A stretch of DNA of 64,000 bases, taken from positions 1-64,000 of the forward strand of contig JBNLFS010000048.1 in assembly GCA_050305635.1 (NCBI GenBank), given 5' to 3'. The translations under genes were made by a program, and so were the position numbers. Positions 55,950 through 62,824 of the stretch are shown one piece after another. Positions within the stretch are counted from its first letter, which is position 1; every line of letters begins with the position of its first letter. Source of the stretch: Thiodiazotropha sp050305635. GTDB lineage: Bacteria; Pseudomonadota; Gammaproteobacteria; Chromatiales; Chromatiaceae. The notes beneath the pieces are model-generated. The model was not told the DNA's origin. It ran no database searches and saw only the letters and a list, made by a program, of their open reading frames with translations.

Positions 55950-56346
55950 TCACAACTCCCGAGCGCTTTGCGCGCCCGATCTCATCTTCTAGGAGTGCCC
56001 GCAGGCGATCACGCCAGGCATCGAGTGTCTCAACCTCACGGCGCCGGCAGGTCACCGGCAAATGCCCGTCGACCGGCACCGGCTCGAACCCGATGCGTTG
56101 ACTGGCATTCAAACTACTGAGGGTTTTGATCTGACGGATCACCGGCATCATTTCATGCAGGCGCTTCGTCACAGCATGCACCCGGTCAGCGCCTTGGACG
56201 CCGTGATGGAACCGGCAATAGGCATCGCCGTTGTTCAAGACGTGGTAGTAACGTAGCGGGCACCCAGGCGCCGAGCACCGAGGGTCCACCGGCCGGACCG
56301 GTTTGCGCTTGTGCCGATACCTGGGCTTTCCGGGTTTCGTGTTCAT
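55942..56346 (-). CDS. Cys/His-rich hypothetical phage protein
   Basis: 134 residues, basic N-terminus (KPRYRHKRKPVRPVD), then a likely zinc site DPRCSAPGCPLRYYHVLN and AYCRFHHG, followed by helices. Function unknown. It lies in the early leftward operon between two other small genes, with 4-nt and 8-nt overlaps, indicating translational coupling. Confidence 0.6.
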   Translation of the reverse strand: MNTKPGKPRYRHKRKPVRPVDPRCSAPGCPLRYYHVLNNGDAYCRFHHGVQGADRVHAVTKRLHEMMPVIRQIKTLSSLNASQRIGFEPVPVDGHLPVTCRRREVETLDAWRDRLRALLEDEIGRAKRSGVVNG

Positions 56347-56708
56347 GGCGCAGGATGAGAGAGCGCCTCATCACAGAGACCCGGCACACGTGCAGCCTCG
56401 TGCTGTATCGCCCACAGCAGGTCATCAAGGCGGACCAGGAATTGAGGATCCCGGCGACCTGAAACCATCACATAGTCGCCAGAGCGACATGCGTCGCGAT
56501 CCATGTCAGGCATGAAAACCAGCGTACCGGCATCCCTGACATAACCCACATCACCAGGCTGCACATTGAAAAGAAGGCAGCGATGCCCCAGTTTTTGCAC
56601 CGCCGCCAAATCGCCTCGTGAATAGACTACGTGATACCCGTGCCGATTCTGCGCTTCAAAGGCAAAGGCCTCGCGGTCCTCTTCGTTTCCGATTAATCCG
56701 ATGAGCAT
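56343..56708 (-). CDS. hypothetical phage protein with kinase-like N-terminus lacking a P-loop
   Basis: 121 residues. The start MLIGLIGNEEDREAFAFEAQ resembles the first strand and helix of phage dNMP kinases, and VMVSGRRDPQFLVRLDDLLWA the later part, but the GxxxxGK[ST] loop is missing, so no kinase activity can be claimed. It overlaps both neighbours (4 and 16 nt). Unknown function. Confidence 0.55.
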   Translation of the reverse strand: MLIGLIGNEEDREAFAFEAQNRHGYHVVYSRGDLAAVQKLGHRCLLFNVQPGDVGYVRDAGTLVFMPDMDRDACRSGDYVMVSGRRDPQFLVRLDDLLWAIQHEAARVPGLCDEALSHPAP

Positions 56709-56950
56709 GCCTGTGCTCCAGTGCCTGTCATGTCAATGCACGACGTGAAATCCACGTAGCATTCAGTTCCAGGGACGAATTCATTGAGGGCATGGTCATT
56801 GATGATACCGATCTCAATGGAGCCCCATGGGGTATGTTTGAAAAATTGCGCGTTTTCAGCGCTCCCATTGGTAACGGGCACCAGCTTCACGCTACCGCCG
56901 CACTCGTGGTGCGTGACAGAATCAACCTTAAATTTCGCTCTCACAGACAT
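56693..56950 (-). CDS. small early phage protein
   Basis: 85 residues: SVRAKFKVDSVTHHECGGSV, then KLVPVTNGSAENAQFFKHTPWGS and FVPGTECYVDFTS. This is a well-spread small phage protein pattern (strand, repeated VKLxPV, then NxxFFKxTPxG). It is likely a single beta domain. Function unknown. About 50 nt separate it from the CII-type gene. Confidence 0.7.
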   Translation of the reverse strand: MSVRAKFKVDSVTHHECGGSVKLVPVTNGSAENAQFFKHTPWGSIEIGIINDHALNEFVPGTECYVDFTSCIDMTGTGAQACSSD

Positions 56951-57001
56951 AAGTCATCTCCATCAAGTTACAGTTAGCCGCACGCAGTGAAGCCAAAACG
57001 A

Positions 57002-57445
57002 TTAAGCTCTGGCTGTTGATGTGGCAATCAGGGTATTTTCGAGTCGAGTAAGCGCATCACGCGCTTCGCCAATTTCACGCAACAGTGACACTCGCTCATC
57101 AGCGGTAATCCGCCCATCAGAGAGTGCTGCCTCGCCAACCCGAGCGATGTCACCGTGTTCGCTGATCGAATGCAGCAGCGCACCCATGACACTCTCACTG
57201 CGACCAGACGCGCGCGTTACGAACCGGCCACCCAACATCATGCACAGCACCTCGAGTGGTTCGAGATTTCCGGTATCGTGCAACATGGCAACGAACTCAC
57301 CGATTTTCGGTTCAGAGTTGAAATCGTGAGGATTGAGCTTGTTGATCAAGACCTGCTCACGCACGCCCAGTCTCCGGGCTAATCCAGATATGCCGCCGTC
57401 AGCCTTAAGGCCCATCATGTGCAGCGCGATGAAAAACTCATCCAT
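57002..57445 (-). CDS. phage regulatory protein CII, CP76 family
   Basis: 147 residues from ATG 57445 (GGGG upstream). The N-terminal half matches the CP76/CII regulator family: GGISGLARRLGVREQVLINKLNPHDF near 17-42, which includes a helix-turn-helix, then LEVLCMMLGGRFV. The C-terminal half is helical. Such proteins act as early transcription regulators. It lies 34 nt after cro in the leftward operon. The name CII reflects family usage and does not imply homology to lambda CII. Confidence 0.85.
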   Translation of the reverse strand: MDEFFIALHMMGLKADGGISGLARRLGVREQVLINKLNPHDFNSEPKIGEFVAMLHDTGNLEPLEVLCMMLGGRFVTRASGRSESVMGALLHSISEHGDIARVGEAALSDGRITADERVSLLREIGEARDALTRLENTLIATSTARA

Positions 57446-57479
57446 AGTTGAACCCCGTTCTGTAAATGTGCTGAAACCA

Positions 57480-57698
57480 TCAGGCCGACATAGACTGACT
57501 ACAGACATCGGCAACCTGACCCTCAGAATCTGACGACGCATGCATGCGACCCAGCCTGATCGCAGCCCCGGTGACCTGATCAGCACGACGCTGATCCAGC
57601 ACGTCAGGCCACTGATAAATGGCCTGGCGAGTGGTGTTCATGGCTCGGGATAGCTCAAGGACCGTACCGAAAAGAGAAATCGCTTCATGCTTAGTCAT
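57480..57698 (-). CDS. Cro-like repressor
   Basis: 72 residues. A helix-turn-helix is visible in GTVLELSRAMNTTRQAIYQWPDVL (about 11-34), where ELSRAMNTTRQAIYQW is the Cro/YdaS-like recognition unit, followed by RRADQVTGAAIRLG. It is divergent from the repressor gene with three operators between them, the classic immunity switch. It starts the long leftward lytic operon. No clear ribosome site is present. Confidence 0.85.
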   Translation of the reverse strand: MTKHEAISLFGTVLELSRAMNTTRQAIYQWPDVLDQRRADQVTGAAIRLGRMHASSDSEGQVADVCSQSMSA

Positions 57699-57706
57699 GG
57701 AGACAG

Positions 57707-57777
57707 TGTAGATTTACTTACACCTAAATGCAAATGCATCTACACTTCCCTACCTGTTTGGTGTAAGTAAACTTACA
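57707..57777. promoter_or_regulatory. three 16-bp operators of the immunity switch
   Basis: Between cro and the repressor gene lie three sites with the same 7-2-7 design: TGTAGATTTACTTACA (57707-57722), TGCAAATGCATCTACA (57729-57744) and TGTAAGTAAACTTACA (57762-57777). The third is a perfect palindrome in its arms. Their centres are 22 and 33 bp apart, about two and three helical turns. The third site ends 2 bp before the repressor start codon. Confidence 0.75.
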
Positions 57778-57779
57778 AA

Positions 57780-58160
57780 ATGACCATGACAACACGCATC
57801 GAACAGGCACTCAGGGCGAAATACGGACGCCCTGACGGATCAATCAACTACTCAGCCGCAGCGACCGCTTTAGGCGTAACTCGGCAGGCGATCATGCATT
57901 GGATCAACAAGTCGCCAGAGGAAATTAAGATCTCCAGCTTGATCAAGCTGGCAGAGGTGACGGGATACCCAAAGGAGTGGCTGATATTTGGAGAGGATGA
58001 TTCGGAGATACCAGGAATCGCAGAGGAACGGGGCGAATACCTTGTCAGCACAATCTCGCCAAAAGAACACGAGATCATCGATCGCTACCGATTGCTGAAT
58101 CAGCCCGAGCAAGAAGCGATCAAGCTGGTCCTGTCATCCATGACGGGCAGCCACCCATGA
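57780..58160 (+). CDS. CI-like prophage repressor without peptidase domain
   Basis: 126 residues. The helix-turn-helix is NYSAAATALGVTRQAIMHWINK (about 22-43), followed by ISSLIKLAEVTGYPKEWLIFG, typical of XRE repressors. There is no LexA/S24 peptidase, so RecA-driven self-cleavage is not expected. No ribosome site precedes ATG 57780 (57786 is a second ATG), suggesting a leaderless mRNA like lambda cI from pRM. It overlaps the next gene by 4 nt. Confidence 0.85.
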   Translation: MTMTTRIEQALRAKYGRPDGSINYSAAATALGVTRQAIMHWINKSPEEIKISSLIKLAEVTGYPKEWLIFGEDDSEIPGIAEERGEYLVSTISPKEHEIIDRYRLLNQPEQEAIKLVLSSMTGSHP

Positions 58161-58516
58161 CGCGCCGGATTTATAAGAGCATCCATGACCCAATTAGGGA
58201 AAACCTCACCTGGAACGAAAAGTGGGATCAGGAAGATAAAGGGCTGATATTTTGCTGGGAAACCGGCCGCAGAGAGCAGCTCACAGACCGGAATTTAGCC
58301 GCGCGAGCACAATGCGGACAGCTGCCCATCATGGGTTTCAAGGGTGGTATCGCAAAAAAGCTCAAACAGAAGAAACACGGAACCCTCTACTACCTGGCGG
58401 AATGGTATGGGCTTCGCGGTGAGGATCTTGATATCGACATGGACCAGGAGATCACCCTAACCTGCACCCGCACAGACATGCCGGTCACTTTCACGGGAGA
58501 CCGCAAAAAATGGTGA
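58157..58516 (+). CDS. hypothetical protein co-transcribed with the repressor
   Basis: 119 residues. Basic and hydrophilic: TWNEKWDQEDKGLIFCWETG, then FKGGIAKKLKQKKHGTLYYL and LTCTRTDMPVTFTGDRKKW. The ATGA overlap with the repressor means it should be made in the lysogen, so superinfection exclusion or modulation of the switch are candidate roles, by inference only. No family recognised. Confidence 0.65.
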   Translation: MTRRIYKSIHDPIRENLTWNEKWDQEDKGLIFCWETGRREQLTDRNLAARAQCGQLPIMGFKGGIAKKLKQKKHGTLYYLAEWYGLRGEDLDIDMDQEITLTCTRTDMPVTFTGDRKKW

Positions 58517-58541
58517 TAATCACCATAACAAACAGGTCCGG

Positions 58542-59183
58542 CTAATTCTTGCAGTACGACAGGAAATGGCGCTCAGACACAATCATAACCCCGCCACCTG
58601 ACTGTTTGATCTCAATGGCCTTCTCAATTTTTCGCCCGTAAGGCGCATGGATCCAGTCACGACTAGCAAGTTCGCCGATCACCAGATAGTCAGTCTTTTT
58701 CTGAACGCTGCTTTTGAACAACCCACCCAGGTCCGTAATACAGGCCACCACCTCTTCACGGGTCCCTGATACAAACTTTCCGGTTACGCAGAACAGGCGC
58801 TGATCGAATTCAATCACCGGCTGAGGATCATCCAACGGCAATGCGGCGCTAGGGTCATCGGACTGCGCGGGATCAGGCACACCGCCGGTCACAGAGAGCA
58901 GCATATCGATGATCTCGCGCTCTTCATCGCTGTCGATCACCCCATCCTGCACAGCTTGCAACAAGCGCGAGTACAGCACGTTCACCGGCCACTGCTCGGC
59001 GACCCCGCGATTCGACTCCATCCACCGCAGCAAGAAATCCACCTCCTCCTTAAAGACCAATCCATCTGCTAACACGCCCTTGCAGATCCCGATCAACTCA
59101 TCAATCTGACGATCCGCAATGCGGGCCCGGGCCAGATAACGATTCACAGGCTGGCCATCACCGTTCAAAAACTGCCTTTCCAT
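58542..59183 (-). CDS. BRCT-domain phage protein
   Basis: 213 residues from ATG 59183; a start at 59210 is also possible. The C-terminal 85 residues are a BRCT domain of the DNA-ligase type (FCVTGKFVSGTREEVVACIT, then LFKSSVQKKTDYLVIGELAS and GRKIEKAIEIKQSGGGVMIVSE). The N-terminal part is helical and acidic with a TerB-like feel (DGVIDSDEEREIIDMLLSVT). It is the only minus-strand gene right of the immunity switch. Such proteins may bind phage DNA ends or nicks; role unknown. Confidence 0.82.
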   Translation of the reverse strand: MERQFLNGDGQPVNRYLARARIADRQIDELIGICKGVLADGLVFKEEVDFLLRWMESNRGVAEQWPVNVLYSRLLQAVQDGVIDSDEEREIIDMLLSVTGGVPDPAQSDDPSAALPLDDPQPVIEFDQRLFCVTGKFVSGTREEVVACITDLGGLFKSSVQKKTDYLVIGELASRDWIHAPYGRKIEKAIEIKQSGGGVMIVSERHFLSYCKN

Positions 59184-59257
59184 ATCGCATCCATATGAAT
59201 TTCCACTCATTCACGAACTATCACCGCCACACCCTATCCATTCAAGTGTAAATGCGT

Positions 59258-59293
59258 TTGACATTTCCCGACCTTGGTGTAAACTTGTTTACA
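59258..59293 (+). promoter_or_regulatory. early rightward promoter overlapped by an operator
   Basis: TTGACA (59258-59263), 16 nt, TAAACT (59280-59285). The -10 element lies inside TGTAAACTTGTTTACA (59278-59293), a perfect 7-2-7 palindrome related to the sites near cro. A weaker half-matching site (TGTAAATGCGTTTGACA, 59247-59263) overlaps the -35. Binding here would block the operon beginning at 59428. The rest of 59184-59427 holds no gene. Confidence 0.7.
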
Positions 59294-59427
59294 GTTTCTG
59301 CTTGGTTGGCAGACGGAACCCGGGAAATCACCTCTCAACACCCCGGGCGGCACGCGAGAACGGCGCGACTCCTTTGGTCTGGCCCGGATGACACCGTTCA
59401 GGGCCCTAACTTGATAGCGAGGTCAGT

Positions 59428-59643
59428 ATGGACATAACCCCAAACACCCTGATGGCGATGGCGACCGATCATTGGGCACGCATTGACGCATGGCCCAAGG
59501 GGACACAGCACGAGATGTATTTTCACGCGCTGTCGAACATGGCCATCGTGCTCGATGATTTCGAGTTGGCTCACGATCTCGCATACCTGGCCGGACTGTC
59601 TCGCTGGAGATCCGGACTGATCGGAAAAGGCGCGGCGCGATGA
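59428..59643 (+). CDS. small early protein A of a tandem paralogous pair
   Basis: 71 residues, helical: MAMATDHWARIDAWPKGTQH, then EMYFHALSNMAIVLDDFELAHDLAYLAGL. It is a paralogue of the next gene, sharing the W-R-x-x-A-x-P-x-x-TQHE and FHAL motifs. First gene of the rightward early operon; overlaps the second by 4 nt. No known family. Confidence 0.68.
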   Translation: MDITPNTLMAMATDHWARIDAWPKGTQHEMYFHALSNMAIVLDDFELAHDLAYLAGLSRWRSGLIGKGAAR

Positions 59644-59849
59644 GTATCACCAGCGAACACATCATGCGCATCGCCATCCAGCAATGGAGGCGAATGCCAG
59701 CGCAGCCAGACACCCAGCATGAGGTGTTTTTCCATGCGCTGGCCATGGCGGCCATCAACTCAGACCTGGAACTGTACCGAGACATGAGCCTTCTGGCTGA
59801 TCTGGCTGGATTCCAGCGCGAAACCCTGAAAGGCAATCGCTATGCGTGA
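59640..59849 (+). CDS. small early protein B of the tandem pair
   Basis: 69 residues: IMRIAIQQWRRMPAQPDTQHE, then VFFHALAMAAINSDLELYRDMSLLADLAGF. Same length and motif order as the previous protein, at roughly 40 percent identity by eye, so a tandem duplication that has diverged. ATGA coupling to the first gene, and overlap of 8 nt with the next. Confidence 0.68.
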   Translation: MSITSEHIMRIAIQQWRRMPAQPDTQHEVFFHALAMAAINSDLELYRDMSLLADLAGFQRETLKGNRYA

Positions 59850-59952
59850 TTTCACAGCTCGGGAAAGCTCAATCGCCATTTGGTCGGTCATCATCATTGG
59901 CCTGCTCTCAGACACACTCATTGAGGTAATCGCAAAATGGATCGGAATCTAG
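59842..59952 (+). CDS. 36-residue single-helix membrane peptide
   Basis: A short frame ATG 59842 to TAG 59950-59952 gives MRDFTARESSIAIWSVIIIG and LLSDTLIEVIAKWIGI, with one hydrophobic helix (IAIWSVIIIGLLSDTLIEVI). It overlaps the previous gene by 8 nt and the exonuclease gene by 16 nt, a chain of coupled genes that supports it being translated. Confidence 0.55.
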   Translation: MRDFTARESSIAIWSVIIIGLLSDTLIEVIAKWIGI

Positions 59953-60527
59953 AGGAAGTAATCGAGGAATACGAAAAAATGACCTTTGAGCACGTCATGA
60001 TTGACCTGGAAACCTGGGGCCTGAAGCAGGACAGCGCCATCCGCGCGGCCACCCTGATCACGTTCAACGCATCCCGGATCGGAGAGGTCTGTTACATCGA
60101 CGCCAGGCCATCCATTGACGATCAGCTGGAACACGGCCGACGCATTTACCCAGACACACAGGCATGGTGGAGAAAGCAGATCACCCCCCTTTCAACCATC
60201 ATCGACGAACACACCTGCATGCGCAGCCACGTGGACAAGACCTTGAGCATTGCTCAGGAAATTAAAAGTTTCCTGGAACTGCACAAGCCTAAATTCATCT
60301 GGTCACGCCACAGCCTGGACCGGGAAATCATCCGGCACCTGTTCGATCAGCTCGGGCTCGGCGAACCCTGGAGCTACAACGCAGAATATGACTGCGCAAC
60401 CTTTGATCTGCTGCTGCCTACCCCGCCATCCGTGATGCCACACGACCCATTCTGCGACTGCATGGCGCAGATCAACCACTTTCAGAGCGCCTATGCGCTG
60501 GCCGTGGATACCGAGCAGCTGCTCTAG
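59937..60527 (+). CDS. DEDDh 3'-5' exonuclease, DexA/Rv2179c-like
   Basis: 196 residues. Motif I is HVMIDLETWGL (Asp23, Glu25), motif II FIWSRHSLDREII (Asp128), motif III MPHDPFCDC with His169 and Asp174 in Hx4D spacing. YPDTQAWWRKQ (71-81) is typical of this group, which includes T4 DexA and Rv2179c-type nucleases. It could degrade DNA or RNA ends during phage replication or recombination. It is in the early rightward operon. Confidence 0.87.
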   Translation: MDRNLEEVIEEYEKMTFEHVMIDLETWGLKQDSAIRAATLITFNASRIGEVCYIDARPSIDDQLEHGRRIYPDTQAWWRKQITPLSTIIDEHTCMRSHVDKTLSIAQEIKSFLELHKPKFIWSRHSLDREIIRHLFDQLGLGEPWSYNAEYDCATFDLLLPTPPSVMPHDPFCDCMAQINHFQSAYALAVDTEQLL

Positions 60528-60578
60528 ATGACTAAGCCAGTGCTGCAGGCTGAATAAACCACACAGGAGATTTTTATT

Positions 60579-60731
60579 TTGAACACAGTAAGCATTGTTG
60601 ATAACGCATTGGTCGTTAATGGCCGTCCAATTGACTTATCTGGCGATGTTGACCTCCGGGGCGCCCAGATCACCGCGCTGCCCGAGGGGCTGAGCGTGGG
60701 GGGCAAAATAATTGGACTGCATAAAGTCTGA
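60579..60731 (+). CDS. 50-residue protein with a single leucine-rich-like motif
   Basis: TTG 60579 to TGA 60731, with AGGAGA eight nt upstream, a strong site. The peptide begins LNTVSIVDNALVVNGRPIDL and contains a unit (DVDLRGAQITALPEGLSVGG) like those of phage leucine-rich proteins that carry many repeats of TALPEGLxVGGxLxL. Here only one or two units remain, so it may be a reduced version. Function unknown. Confidence 0.6.
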   Translation: MNTVSIVDNALVVNGRPIDLSGDVDLRGAQITALPEGLSVGGKIIGLHKV

Positions 60732-60774
60732 TCGCATCGCCAACAGATACTCAACCAATCAAGGAGCCCACATT

Positions 60775-61146
60775 ATGGCAACACCAGATATCCGACCCAC
60801 TGACCTGGGAGATTTCGCATCAGACCTGGACGCCGGCATATACGGCGAGAAAGTCGCGCAATTCATCAGTGACATCGCCCAGGCCGTAGTCAGCGAAGTG
60901 CAAAACCCTAAAGACACCGAGGACAAGCTGACACTCACCTTCACATTCAAGCAGTTCGGCAGTTCCGGAGCCCAGGTCATGGTGACTCACAAGATCGACG
61001 CCAAGATCCCCACCACTCACGGACACGTCAATGAGGTGGAAACCAAATCGACCGCCATGCATGTGAACGAGGGCGGGAAAACCACGTTTTTCATGGAGCA
61101 CCATGGCCAGCTGTTCGATAAGCAAGGCCGGGTGGAATCGAGCTAA
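60775..61146 (+). CDS. hypothetical early phage protein
   Basis: 123 residues from ATG 60775 with AAGGAG upstream. MATPDIRPTDLGDFASDLDA, then KLTLTFTFKQFGSSGAQVMV, a predicted alpha-beta protein of unknown function. It precedes the DUF2303 gene by 46 nt; homologues of this pair may occur together in prophages, which I could not check. Confidence 0.65.
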   Translation: MATPDIRPTDLGDFASDLDAGIYGEKVAQFISDIAQAVVSEVQNPKDTEDKLTLTFTFKQFGSSGAQVMVTHKIDAKIPTTHGHVNEVETKSTAMHVNEGGKTTFFMEHHGQLFDKQGRVESS

Positions 61147-61192
61147 CCCATCACGACCGACCACAACCAATCCAATACATCGGGAGTATTCA

Positions 61193-61996
61193 ATGGACCA
61201 CACCGCGATAAAAGAGATCACCAATCAATCATCAGCCAAGGATTTCAATGAACGAAACGAACTCCATGAACTAGCCGTCGTACCAAAAGATCATGAGAGC
61301 TTCGATGTCGCGAAACACAACGGTATCCGCAGGGTCTTCAAGGCAATTTTCAAAACCGACTCTCTGACCGACTTTGTTGAGTACACCAATAAGCATCAAT
61401 GGGACGACTCAGAGTTGTTCATCGACAAGCAGTCCATGATGGCGGTGACGATCTTTGATCTGATGAGAAAAGTACGGCCAGGCACCGCTGAGCACCGTGC
61501 AGAATTCACCGCGGCAAAGACACCGGAATATGCGTCCATCCTTAAGCTGACAGGTGCCAAAATGAGCCAGAAAGACCTGGCCGAGTTCGGCGAGGAATGG
61601 GGCGATGTATTCACCTTCATCGACAGCAACGGCGAACCGATTGAGCTGATTAAAGCCATCAACGCAATCCGAAACATGAAGATCAACGCATCCAGCAGTA
61701 GCGAGAGCAGTGTTGGTGACCTGGCAGCCAGCAAGAGCCGGACCGCCCAGATCGAAGCGAAAGGTCGAGAAGTTACCGTGGCGGGCCTGACCGGAACGAA
61801 TATTCCGATCTTCAACGACCTGGGCGGTCGCGACATCAAAGTGAAATTCAGCATTCTCACCAACGGTGACGACATCGCGCTCACTGCCAGACTGCTCAAC
61901 AAGGACCGTATGCTTGAGTCGCTCGCTAACGAACTGAGCGAAAAGATTGCGAGCCAGGCAGAGATTACCACTTATCTGGGATCCATCAAGGTCTGA
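61193..61996 (+). CDS. DUF2303 (YfdQ-like) phage protein
   Basis: 267 residues from ATG 61193 (GGGAG upstream). LHELAVVPKDHESFDV, then SMMAVTIFDLMRKVRPGTAEHRAEF and LLNKDRMLESLANELSEKI near the end are in keeping with DUF2303, the family of YfdQ of the E. coli CPS-53 prophage. Function unknown; such genes sit near recombination and exonuclease genes in early phage operons, as here. Confidence 0.83.
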   Translation: MDHTAIKEITNQSSAKDFNERNELHELAVVPKDHESFDVAKHNGIRRVFKAIFKTDSLTDFVEYTNKHQWDDSELFIDKQSMMAVTIFDLMRKVRPGTAEHRAEFTAAKTPEYASILKLTGAKMSQKDLAEFGEEWGDVFTFIDSNGEPIELIKAINAIRNMKINASSSSESSVGDLAASKSRTAQIEAKGREVTVAGLTGTNIPIFNDLGGRDIKVKFSILTNGDDIALTARLLNKDRMLESLANELSEKIASQAEITTYLGSIKV

Positions 61997-62000
61997 CGGG

Positions 62001-62123
62001 GTGGCCAACAATATCCTGTCACTCGTGATCGGTGGCTGCGGCGTCTTCATCGTCGTCATGATCTCCGACACTATCGCAATACGCCGCAGGACTCGGCAAA
62101 TGATGAGGAGACGTTACCGGTGA
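62001..62123 (+). CDS. 40-residue membrane peptide
   Basis: GTG 62001 to TGA 62121-62123. The peptide VANNILSLVIGGCGVFIVVM then ISDTIAIRRRTRQMMRRRYR has one membrane helix and a strongly basic tail, facing the cytoplasm by the positive-inside rule. Its stop overlaps the start of the methyltransferase (GTGA). Probably translated, role unknown. Confidence 0.5.
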   Translation: MANNILSLVIGGCGVFIVVMISDTIAIRRRTRQMMRRRYR

Positions 62124-62824
62124 CTTGCGAACAGGAGACTATTGGCAACGCAACCGTGTATCTTGGTAACTGCCTTGACATAAAAGATGAGTTTTCTAGT
62201 GCTCATGCAATTATCAGTGATCCGCCTTACGGTATCAGTCTTGGAAAAATGTGTTCGACATACCGATCTCGATTCAATATGCCGACCATCCAACCAGACA
62301 CTCGAACAGCTCGGGATGCAAAGCACTATTTGATTCATGGTGATGACAAGCCTTTTGACCCATCACCATGGATTGGCTTTGAAAAAGTCATCCTATTTGG
62401 CGGGATTCACTTTGCTGGACGACTGCCAGACTCGAGAGCATGGCTGGTATGGGATAAGCGAGAAGGTACAGCCAGTGATAACCAAGCTGACTGTGAGATT
62501 GCTTGGACAAATCTCCCGGGACCAGCGCGGCTTTTCTCTCAACTGTGGCGCGGCATGATCCGAAGAGGATAGGAAAACATCAGCAAGGCCTATCGATGCC
62601 ATCCAACTCAAAAACCAGTTGCCTTGATGTCTTGGTGCATTGAACTTTGCAGACTTGAACAGAATTCTATCGTCGCAGACCCATATATGGGCAGCGGATC
62701 GACCGGGGTTGCCGCCCTAAGACTGGGCCATAGATTTGTTGGCGCTGAGATTGAGCGAAAACACTTTGACACAGCCTGCGAGCGCTTACACGCAGAGCAA
62801 CAACAACTAAGGCTATTGATGTGA
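62120..62824 (+). pseudogene. DNA (adenine-N6 or cytosine-N4) methyltransferase broken by an in-frame amber codon
   Basis: GTG 62120, GAGGAG upstream. The frame gives 150 residues with motif IV (ISDPPYGISL) up to MIRRG, then TAG at 62570-62572, then 83 more residues in the same frame: ENISKAYRCHPTQKPVALMS, DPYMGSGSTGVAALRLGHRF (SAM-binding motif I), ending RLLM at 62822. Related enzymes have Glu-Glu at this place, so a single G-to-T change in a GAG codon explains it. Neither half alone has both motifs. Unless read through, the enzyme is dead. Confidence 0.87.

Noticed and set aside
56343..56708. dNMP kinase
   Set aside because: The N-terminus looks similar but the P-loop GK[ST] is missing, so no kinase call is made.
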